A stretch of 64,000 bases of DNA from Adiantum capillus-veneris (Eukaryota; Streptophyta; Polypodiopsida; Polypodiales; Pteridaceae), in assembly GCA_014529385.2 (NCBI GenBank), contig CM043959.1, forward strand, positions 92,483,529 to 92,547,528. The letters are read 5' to 3'. The position numbers and the translations under genes were made by a program. The notes beneath the pieces are model-generated. The model was not told where the DNA came from. It made no database searches and saw nothing but the letters and a program-made list of their open reading frames with translations. This document shows, piece after piece, positions 47,501 to 58,913 of this stretch. Positions within the stretch are counted from its first letter, which is position 1. The number at the start of each line of letters is the position of its first letter.

Positions 47501-48806
47501 TGAGACTTGTACTCTAGGACATTTGTATGTAATTGAGGAGTACATGCTAGGAACAAATACAAAGCCTTCTAACCGTGCCCTCTTCACAAGAGAATCACTA
47601 ACAAAATCATGTATACTATCACGCTCAAACAAGATCACAATGCATTGACCATTCACATGACCATAACACTTAATGAGAGATTCATTAGGATAATTAGAAA
47701 CTTGGGGCACATTACTTTGCTCTTTTATGACACTAACAGAAGATGTGGGTTTTGTGGGTTCTTTGTTAGGTGATTCCTTCGTTACCCGAAACTCCACTTC
47801 TTGCCTACGTTTCTGTTCCCGCTTCTCTAGGCGTCATCCCTCTCTTAACTCCTCAAAACACCTGTTCTCGTTCCGGTTTTGTTCCCGTTCCGTAGTTTCT
47901 CATAAGTATGGATTCCTTAGGACAATCTCTTTTGAGGTGACCTGAAGTGTGACACTTAAATCATCTTCCTTCTTTTCCATACTCGATTCTTTCTTCAAGA
48001 CTTAACTTTTCATCAATGACTAAACTGTTGGAGTCGTGGTCTCTACCTGCTCTACGTTTGGACTCGCCGGCCGCTTTTGGAGGATCGCCCTTCGAGGAGA
48101 GGAACCAATAGACCAACTCTTGTATGCTCAGGTCTCTTGGAGCCTCACGCTCTATCTCCATAGCCACCCTCTTTTCATCAGCAACTATACATAGAGCTTC
48201 GCGTTTCCTCTCACACTCTAGTGCCATACCTACCCTCTTTTCTTTAACAGCTAGATGATGAGCTTCGCGTTCCCTCTCTAGAGCTAATCTTTCCCTTTCA
48301 ATGGCGGTCCGCTAAGCCTCCTAGTGTAGCATCATCTCCACCCTTTTCCGTTTGATTGTGGCTCGCTGAGCCTCTTGCTATAGCATCGACTCCATCATTG
48401 ACTTCATCAAAGCCTCCATAGCGCTTGGTGCAATCTGTGGCGACAATAAGGATGAAAGAGGAGCCAAGAATGGTCCTCCTAGTGTAGAGACTTCTTCTCC
48501 AACTTCAAACTCATCACCTTCATGCAAAGTATCCATTCTGCTTCGGGTGATGACCATGCACCGAGTACTAGTATCACAAATGGTGATGTGGCTGCCCATT
48601 CACACACTCTCTGCCCCGCATGGACAAGCCTCGAAAATTGTAGGCTGACGTGGCTGGCACTATGGACATGCCCGCACTTTGCGGAAAGAATGCCACGTGG
48701 AAGCATGTACGGATCTCCACATTTTATGGCACTGATTGCGGAAACTTTTGGCAGCTTTTGGGCGATGCTTTTCCTACGCTATTGGCTTGCTTTATTTTAC
48801 TGAATG

Positions 48807-48868
<62 letters not shown>

Positions 48869-51800
48869 CTTTAAGAAGCTTTGCTTTATTTTGTGCCAAG
48901 TATGGCTTGAGAGAGGAAGAAAAGGAAAAGCTCCTACTTTATTTTAAAACGACTTTTGAGTTTACCAGCTTTTGGGGCTCTGCTTTTGGCATCCCTTGTA
49001 CTCTTTAAATAAGTGGGTAGGCCACTCATAACTCAGAGCATCTGGACGCAGAGTCTGAGTGTGAGCGCTTGCCCGCACTCTAGTACTTTGAACTCAGATT
49101 AATACAAAAAGAAATACCGAAAGGAGCGCCAGTCTTTGGGGTCAATAACTCCAGGGACGGAACTCGGCCTGACCAGTGTCGAATCAATTGTAAACTGTGA
49201 ACTGTTTTAAAGTGGTTGTTTGTGCTGTCGCAGTAATTCTCGACTTGGAGTGTCCAAGTGTGTTACAGTGGTACTAGAGCATGGCCGATTTCTCTTCTAC
49301 GGGAAATCCGAGCCCTAATTTTGTTTTCTGCGGCACCTATGGCTTCAGGCAAAGATGAGTCGACTCCTTCTGCATCCGGAGATGCGGAAGGGATTACAAC
49401 GAAGATTCCGGCAAGGAGTATGGCCCGCCTCGGCCTACTTAGGCGGAGCGTCAAGAGATGGAGCGTCGACAATTGATTGGCGATGCAACAAAGATGATGC
49501 TTAATTTTGCCAAGGTCCCGATATTGGCTAAATATATGAGCAAGACTTCTTTCGAAGAGGTGCACACGCAATGGCAGAAAACCACAAAGCCACCCCCAAA
49601 ACCCAGAAGAGGTGGTTGATGCACAAATTGCTCAGCTTTTTGACACGCAGAACAAAGCTAAAAAGCACGACAAAAAGCAGAAGAAAGGCATTGACTTCCC
49701 GGGCTATTTGGGTTGTCAGTCTACTTTTGCGTCGGCAGGAAAGCAGAAGAAGCGTGTTCGATTTGAAGGAGTACCTAGCTCTTCTTCTTCTGAGAGTTCT
49801 TCTAGCTCCTTTGACTCGAGCAAAGAAAACGGAAAAGGCAAAAAGCGAAGCAAAAAGCAACGCTTCGGAAAGGACAAGAAAAAGGCAAAGAAGTATAAAT
49901 CTCGCCCGTGAGTGACAGTTCTGTAGAGGAGTCGTCTACAGCACTTCAGACTCTGACGACAACAACTTTTATGCAAAGAAGAAATTTTTTATAAAGCCAA
50001 CCAATATGACTTTCTGGAAGACAAAAGCAAGAAAGTCCGAGAGTTTAAGGAAGGTGGACAGTCAATTAAATTTGACACGTTTTATGGTTATAGAGATGCT
50101 TTGAAGACTTTGTCTTTTGTACAGCAGTTTGACATCGCTTTTGCTGGAGGGTGTTACTCAGAGCACTCTAAGATTCGGAGATCTGCCTCTTACTCTAAGG
50201 GGATTGCTCGAACTTGGTGGTCCAGGCTTCTATTCAGCAACACTATGCCAGTTAAATGGCTGAAATTCAAGAGGCTTTTTATTTCTTCTTGGTTGACTCG
50301 AGAGTACGAACGCGACATACGAACTGCTTGGAACCATCCTCGGATGACCAAGAAGGATAGAGTGGACGCTTATCGCGAGAGATTCTGGAGCTCTTTTCTA
50401 CCCGCCTCTTCATTTAAGAAGATCTCGTACAAGGAACAGATTGAGCGGCTTACCTTGGGTCTACCTACAGAGATCCGAGATCACCGCTTGGAACAAAAGT
50501 CAGCTTCCATTCAGGAGTTGATGAGTCATGCGAAACGGGGTTTTGCCATTCACTCTGACAGTTTGACCTACCCCACCGATGAGATCATGACACAAAGAGC
50601 CGAACAGACTTCGACAAATGAAAGTAGAAAGAGGAAGAGCAACCCAGAAAAGAAGGATGCACAACCCCAGCTTACTCCTCAGGAGAGAGCTCGTTACATC
50701 AGGGAAGGGAAGTGATTTGGATGCAGGGAAACTGGACATATCTCCGCGAAGTGCCCTAAAAAGGCACAGAACGACAAGGACGACGAAAGGCCTGAGAGTT
50801 CGAGAGCAGCTGAGGAACGTGGAAGAAAAGGCAAGATGAAAACAAGACTGGTTTTAGATTGCGTGGGTATTGATCCCAGCACGTTGGACGAAAGTATAGA
50901 ACTTTGCCGAGCTTGGGGCAAATTGAAAGACCAAGAAGCCCTGATCTTCTTTGATGGAGGAGCCAAGGCCAACTTCATTTCACCGGAATTGGCGGCACAG
51001 CTCGAGATCACTCCCGATCGGATGGGACCACTTGCGGAGGCAGTTCTAGCGTCACCCGGCAGCGACGTAGCCATTACACCTGTCATTGGCAAACTTCGGT
51101 TTCATTGTCATGGGTATGTGGGTCATGAGGACTTTTACATAATGCCTTTGGAAGGTTGTGATGTTCTCCGGGGAATTCCCTGGTACCACAAGAACAATGG
51201 TGTGGTCGACTATCGGGCGAGGAAAGCGACATTGACCACAGAGAAGGGGACAACCATTGTACTTGACATAAATCTTCAGGGCGAGTCTGTCTCTATTTTA
51301 TCGGCTTCGGCCATTTCCAAGTTAATGAAATCCTGTCTGTTTGTTTACTCGATCTTTATGAAAGAGTTGAGTGATGAGGATAGGACAAATATGTCTGAAC
51401 TTGATAAAGAATGCCAAGATTTTCTCCACTCTTATGCCGATTGCTTCTCAGAGGGCCTGCCAGGCGAGTTACCACTCCTCGTCCTGAAGATCATACGATT
51501 GTACACCACCGAACCGGCCACCTTACCGTATGAGCCGAGCCCAGAACGAAGAGATTATGAACCAAGTGAAAGACCTTTTGGAAAAGGGTCTTGTCCAGCC
51601 TAGTACTTCACTGTATTGCTTTCAAGTGTTTTTGGTTTTGAAGAAAGACGGATCTTGGAGAATGTGCATCAATTATAGAGCTATCAAGAAAATCACCATC
51701 GAGAATAGATTTCCGATTCCTAGAATCGATGATATACTTGACCGACCTCAGGGATCCTCGTGCTTTAGCAGGATTGACTTTGAAAAGTGGATATCATCAG

Positions 51801-54800
51801 ATCCGAATCGCGCCAGGAGACGTCTAGAAGACAGCTTTTCGGACGACTTTTGGGTTATTTGAGTATTTGGTGATGCCTTTTGGCTTAACCAATGCTCCTA
51901 CGACATTTAACTGGAAGATGGACAAGATTTTTTGAGAGTACAGGCTATTTGTTGGCACTTTCTTTGACGATATCATTGTTTTCTCCAAGGATGAGGTAGA
52001 ACATAGAGATCATCTGCTTCAAATCTTTGAGGCATTACGAGATCACAAGTTGGTGATTAATGCGAAGAAAAGTGATTTTTTCCTACCAGAGATACACTTT
52101 TTGGGACACATTGTGTCAGCAGCAGGAGTGCAGATGGATCCGGCCAAGATAGAGACTATCCATGATGGCCCGATTTGAAGAATGTGCATAAAGTTAGAAG
52201 CTTCTTGGGATTGTGCTCGTGCTACAAGTGGTTCATTAGAAAGTTTGCAGAGGTTGCTGCCCCTTTGCCTATCTCGACACAGAAAGGAGTCCCTTTCTCG
52301 TGGGGACCCACAGAGGTGACTCCCTTTCAGACATTAAAAGAGAAAATGACTATGGGACCAGTTTTGACTTTGCCGGACTAGCAGAAGTCATTTGAAGTAT
52401 ATTGTGATGCTTGTGGTCGTAGTCTGGGTGCGGTCTTAATACAAGAAGGCCATGTCATTGCTTACGAGAGTCGATTGTTCTGAAGGCCGGAATTGACAAC
52501 AGAGATTTATGAGAAAGAGCTTTTGGCGGTTATCCATGCTCTTACTCAGTGGCAGCACTACCTACTCGGAGCGAATTTTACTGTCTTTACAGACGATCAG
52601 AGTTTACCCTACTTGTCACAGAAGCAGCTATTGGAAAAGCAGATGTGGTGGGCAAACATCTTGTCACACTTTCACCTCCAGATTGTCCATGTGGAGGGAC
52701 AGAAGAATGTGGTGGCAGATGCTAGTCTCGGAAGCTGTTGGTTCTGGCTATTTCCACGATACATCATAGGAGCTTCGAGGATATGGTCGATCAGTATGCC
52801 ATAGATACGGATTTTGCAGACATTTTCACACGGATACGGGATGGAGAGACAATAGCGGGATATTCCATTTGGGATGGCTACTTGATGAGGAAAACCATGT
52901 TGTGCGTTACACATCCCTTGAGGGAAAAGGTTATGACCGAATGCCACTGTCCGCCTTTTACGGGTCACCGCGGCATTGCTACCACCTTGAAAGGGGTAGA
53001 GAGATACTTCTTTTGGCCGAGACTCAAGAAGGATGTGGACGAGTTTGTGCGTAGTTGCTTGGTATGCCAAAAGGTCAAGTTTGATAGGCATAAAGCACAG
53101 GGATTGTTACACTCTTTGCCCATACGCACCCGCCCCTGGGAAAGTATTGCAATGGATTTCATTTTGATCTCCCGAGAACAGAGAGTGGTCATGATGGTAT
53201 CTGGACTGTTATTGACAGATTTAACAAGCAAGCTCATTTCATTCCAGTGAAGAAAACAGTCAAGCCGGATCACTTAGCGAGATTGTTTGTGGCCCAGATT
53301 TTTAGATTACATGGCTTGCCTGAGACGATTGTCTCCGACAGGGACCCCAGATTCACGAGTTTGTTTTGGAAGGCAATTTGGGAGAACATTGGCACGCGGT
53401 TGCAGTCTTCTTTCACGTGCAGACTGACGGTCAATCTGAGATTGCCAACTCAGTGGTTTTAGATTTATTGAAGTCTTATATCTCGGATCAGAAGACTCAA
53501 CGGGAAAAGTATCTACCTTTGGTGGAATTTGCCTACAACAACACGATACACTCTTCGACGGGGAAGGCGCCATTTGAGATTAATAAAGGTGCTGCGAAGG
53601 TTGCACCCTTCCTAAGCATGAAAGATAAATTTTTTGAAGCTGATGAGTACAAGCGCGACTTAGACAGGGCTTTACCAAGGCCCGTGAGGCTTTGCAGAAA
53701 CCTCAGGAAAGACAGAAAAAGGCAGTGGATCGCCATCGTCGCGATTTGAAATTGAAGGAGGATGATTGGGTGCTCTTCCGTTTTGAGAAGGCACGCCTGA
53801 GAAAGAAGAAGGGAAAGAAGAGGCTTTTTCCACAGCTTAGTATGAGATACTATGGACCTTTCCAGATCTCCCAAAAGAAAAATGATGTCTCCCTACAACT
53901 GAAAGTGCCTGACACTTGGAGGATTCACAATGCATTTCATGTGAGTCTCTTGAAACCTGTTAAAGGAGATGTGTCTGAAGATGGGGAGCCTGATGAGCAA
54001 CCCTAAGTGGAAGAAAACGAGGAGATTCTTGTTGTTGAACAGATTTTGGCACATAAGGACAGAAAGATTAAGGGTAAAGTATGAAGGCAGTTCTTGGTTA
54101 AATTCAAGAACTATCCTGCATAGGGGAGTTACTCCGCTCCTTTGTCAACAGATGCCTTGATTTTTTGAATACTAGAGTCACTGACGTCTCTTTGAGCTTC
54201 TGGGATATTGAGAGCTAACAATATTTTGCTGTATGACTTTATGAAATGGAATTCCCGAATATGAAACTGATTTGTTCTTGACTTGTTTTCAAGTGCAGGA
54301 ACTGATAGACGAAATGACTGCAGCATTTTGGTCTGAATGATTTCGAATAGACATAATTGCAATAGGGCTTAGTCAATCGGGCATCTATGAGTTCCTGAGT
54401 GGATCTAGATGCGACTGCTAACTGCATTGCCGATAAATCATGGTCTAAGATCTGAATGAATGTTGAATGTGATTTGTCATGTGATGTCCTGTGATGTCGT
54501 GTGATGTGACTGTCAATTGGTACATGTGCTAGATGTGTGTTCCTAGCGCATCGGTAGTAACAGTCAGTGTCTGCTAAGGTAGTTTATGGCTTGTATCTGT
54601 TTTGCAGGCGTAGTCGAGGGCGATTAGAATGCTTTCAAGAGGGGGGTATGTCACAATCTGGACACGTGGCTGCCCTTGGTACACGCACATTTGCTTGGCT
54701 GGCCGGTTTGACTGTGATGACGTGGTTGCCCTGCATGAACGCTGAATGCTGACGTGGCCTGTGGTACGGACTAACTGCTGACGTGGCATACCCGGAAAGA

Positions 54801-57800
54801 GCCGCGCATTTCATGGGCCTGCTGACGTGGCAGCAGTTTACGACAGTTTGCTTTTCTGGCTGCTTTTTGGCTACGCTGGAGCTGTATTGAATTGCTTTAG
54901 TTTACTGAAGAAGGCTAGAGTTGACTTGCTCTATTTTATTAAAGCATAAGTGAAAGAGAGAGAAAGAGCCTTTGCTTTATTTTTAGAAAGCTTTTGATTT
55001 TCAGCTTTTAAAGCTTTTGGGCGCTCTGCTTTTAGCATCCCTTTGTACTCTTTAAATAAGTGGGTAGGCCACTCACAACTCAGAGCATCTGGATGCAGAG
55101 TCTGAGTGTGAGTGCCTACCCGCACTCTTGTACTTTGAACACAGATTAATACAAAAAGAAATACCGAAAGGGGTGCTAGTCTTTGGGGCCAATATCTCTA
55201 GGCACGGAACTCCGCCGGGCTAGTGTCGAATCAATTGTGAACTGTGAACTGTTTGAAGTGATTATTTGAGGTGTCGTGGTAGATTCTCGACTTGGAGTAT
55301 CCAAGTGTGTTACAGGGGCGGGAGGAGAGGGTGGAGGAATTGTGGGGAGGGGGGGGAGGCTGAGGTGGAAGGAGTCTCCTCAGGGGCATCTTGCTGTAGA
55401 GGATCAAAATGGTTTCTTAGGAACCCAATATTGTTGGCCCGTTGCAAGTCGGCCACTAGAGGGCTTGTGTGGCGTGCCTGTCCTTGGCAGCGACGACCAT
55501 ATTGTTGGTTGCCAGCCATTAATTGACTGAGCACTTGCCTCTATGGGGATGCCAACTGATGCACCTTGAGTCTCTGTTTGCTGTGCCTGGCTAGCCTTGG
55601 CACTATGGTAGGCTAGGTGTGTGTTTTCTAGTTTGGTTCTGCTGCTAGGATAGGCCTTCGCAAGATGGCCCATCTGTTTGCATACGAAGCACTCGTTTGG
55701 GAGTCCCGAATACTCCACGCTGTGGCGGAACTATCCACCACTAACCCTAAGCAGTAGAATGATCTTCCGGAGAGAGAGGATGTCTTGAACCAAAAAGTGT
55801 ACTGAAGGTATACTGCCTTGGCAGTGATTGAAGCTGCCGTAGGTGATGTCTCCAAGACGGTCCCAATTTCGGAACCAATCCTCGATAGGAGCGGAAGGTA
55901 CTCTCTCTTAGGCCCCTAGGAAACAAACCGAGATGGGAGGTGGGTCGAAACCATGGCGCCACTTTCGAAAATGGGCCTTGATTGCATGGATGGCCTGTGT
56001 GCTCAACCAAATGACTCTGGTCGCCATCTCGGGAGTCTCAAACTCAATCTGGCAGTGGCTGCCCCCTGAGGAACTGTATGTCGGTGATCTTTCCTACCTC
56101 CAAGAGAAGGCTAGCCTAGAGGAGATCACACACTTTGCCTCTGCTCCACGGAGTGCCGATAATCTTCTAGATGACAGCAAGGTTGTATCAAACGTACGTA
56201 CGGATCCTTTTCGTAGTATATGTACAGATCCGTACGTATGGGAAGGATCCGTATGCATTAATAAAAAATAAAATTCCTTGTAAAAAAATCATGGCCATTG
56301 TGGACGGCTTGGATCTTCAAGGGTTTTTTAGCCTTATAATATTAATTTTAGATTTCATAAACCTCTGAAAACACAACCTACAACACTATTAAAATTTGCA
56401 GACTCTAAGAAAGTCATCGCTAATCTTTGTGAGGGCGGCTAAGCAGTAGAGGAAGTCACAGATGACACACACGCACACACACATTTTAGGTGATATTTAA
56501 TGGTTATTCAATAGGCAACTTGTGCCTTTAAAATCTTCCAGAGGTAATTAAAAATCCTAGATAGTTTAGGCTATTTTACAATGGTATGTAATTTTTTTTA
56601 TGTAAAGAAAAAAAAGGTTCTTGTACAGAACAGTGTTCAGTACGTACGTATCTGGGCCGTACAGTACGTAAGGTTTCACCTTGGATGACAGAAGTGGCTT
56701 GAAGACGCTCCACCAGGCTCGCTTGCTTCATCGCTGAAAGAGCAAGTCTGATGGCGTGATTTGCGGGGTCGAGGGGCTTCATTTAGTCCCTTAGGCGGGG
56801 TATGTTGCTAAATTGGCTTTATCTGACATAAAAATAATTCTAAATGAATTATTGGAATTATAAGTGAGAGGGTTTTCTCGCTTGGAACATTAGGAAAAAT
56901 AATTCTAAATGAATTATTGGAACTTTAAGTGAGAGGGTTTTTCTCACTGGAGACATCCAAGTACAGAGTATTCCTAGTGCGTCATTGAAAGTAATGACGG
57001 GAGCACTGAGAATGGGAATATCTGTAAGGCCACCAGGAACGGATACTTTTGATGCGTCACATCCGATGGGTGATAGGGAGCATCGGAAAGAAGTATCCGA
57101 CCATCCGGGAACGGACATCTCTGATGCGTCATAGGATGGGTGACATAGAGCATCGTGAAGGGGATTGTACCGTAAGTTCGGTAGGAAAGGACTAGGTGAT
57201 GGGTATTCCTGATGCGTCACAAGGTGCGTGACAGGTGCATCGGAAAGGGAATATCCATAGTCGGGAGGAAATTCGAACTGTGTTAGAATTGTGCACAAGG
57301 AAAAAGCAAGCACTTGAATGAAGATGGGTTCAGAGGAAACTTTGAGGAAAAACAAATGCTTTCTAAGGAAGCGCGATTGCTTTTCAGGAAAGCAGATGCT
57401 TTCCCGCGAGGAAGTCTATGTCTGCATTGCAACTGTGCGTGTGATTGCATCCAGGGACGCCTGGGAAGTGTTGTGAAAGCATTGTTTTTAACTTATAAGG
57501 TTTTATTGAGTTTTTGGGCAGATTCATACTATTTTTAAAATATGCCGGCCGCCCATTTAATAAGTGGGCGGCCATCTGATAAATAAGGCCACAGATCAGC
57601 CAGTGTTTTCTTTCTCTCTTTTTCTGACAGAACAGCGAAAAAAAAAAATTTGAATTTTTTGTTGGAAAAAAAAAACAAAAACGGCCACGATCTCTACGGG
57701 AGCAGCTATTCATGCTCGTGGCTAGGAACCATAAAAGCATCACATGCCCTCACTCAGAAGAGAGGATCAGTTTTTGCAAGAAGGAGATGCTGCTGCAGAG

Positions 57801-58683
57801 TTCACCCGCAAAGAAGACGTTTGCCGGTGATGCCCATGGCTGCCCCAAGTGTACCAGTTGTCGCCAAGACTCAGTGCGCGAGTTCCCTTGCGAAGAAGTG
57901 CCTACGGAGCGTGTTTCCATCGCGACAAGCTGCTGTTTTTCTTTGTTTTCAGCCCATAAATGTCGTAGACGGGGCTGATTTACGAGAAGGAACCCGAGAA
58001 CACACCTCTTTTGTGTGTAGGATTGGAAGAGAGGATTTTCTATGCAGAGATCTCTTCCGGGGAATTGCTTTTTCGAGAACGGAGTTGCGTTATTAGCGTC
58101 GCGACTTTGAAGGTACAATTTTTTGTTATGATCTGTAAGTATTTGATTGTAGGTGTACTTGCTCTTCGTGAGGGAGTAGGAGCAGAGGAAGGCATGAGCC
58201 TCTGCAGGATAAAAGCGCTCTGAGGAACTAGAGCCAGATCAGCCCAAGGGTTTCGTACCCAAGTTTGGGAAGCAGATCCACGGATTGAAGAGAGGTAGAC
58301 TCTCGAGATGTGATCCGGAAGTTGAAATTCCCAAGGGAAGGACTTCGTGTCCAAGAAAGCGGAGTTATTCTGCAGGAACAGGACTCTGGAAATAGAGTCG
58401 GAAAAGAGTTGCAGGGATGCCATGCCCTGAGTCTGGAAGGTTTGATCCAGAGGCGAGAACCTTGGTTCTCAAGGATTTGGAATAAGGAATGGAAGTTCCT
58501 TGGAATAGGGTTTTGCCCTAGGAATCGGAAGCCGAGGCTTCCGGGAACCATCAAGTCTTATTCTAGGACGAACGTGGTAATACGTTCGGTTCAAGTGCTT
58601 GTATAGACTTCTCCTTAGTATTAAAGATACTATTAGGGGGGGGGACCAGCCCATCTTCTGGTCCCCAGTACTGTGTCGATCTT

Positions 58684-58715
<32 letters not shown>

Positions 58716-58874
58716 ATTTATATCTCTCTATATCCTTTGGCTTCAATATTAAGTGATAATTCTATTTATCCGAGTATATTTTATATTGTTATGCGCTCCC
58801 GTTTGTGACAGGGTATGAGCCTCCATTTGTGTCTGAAGCTGATGGCGGGGGCGTCGATGTTGAAGGTGATGTTG

Positions 58875-58913
<39 letters not shown>

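Larger units (their letters stand above)
44611..55314 (+). mobile_element. A4: composite Ty3/gypsy chromovirus with three LTRs
   Basis: The outer LTRs (44611-45275 and 54649-55314) are nearly the same length and share TGTCACAATCTGGACACG. The target duplication GGGGC is perfect (44606-44610 and 55315-55319). Inside, a first gag breaks off at 46862, inverted fragments of another family (D) follow, then a third, different LTR (48572-49267) with its own primer site and a second gag-pol set. The arrangement suggests recombination between elements plus secondary insertion. Confidence 0.85.
56803..58810 (+). repeat. Possible copia-like LTR, about 2 kb
   Basis: The left edge GGCGGGGTA|TGTTGC looks like a polypurine tract and LTR start. 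The right edge CCCGTTTGTGACA is followed by GGGTATGAGCCT, which is the iMet primer site TGGTATCAGAGCCT with two bases lost. The interior is noncoding with direct and inverted repeats and a (TC)n tract. No gag or pol is visible beside it, so the class is a guess. Confidence 0.38.

Noticed and set aside
48808-49008. Frame coding a long RERERE run
   Set aside because: It is the translation of a (GA)n microsatellite.
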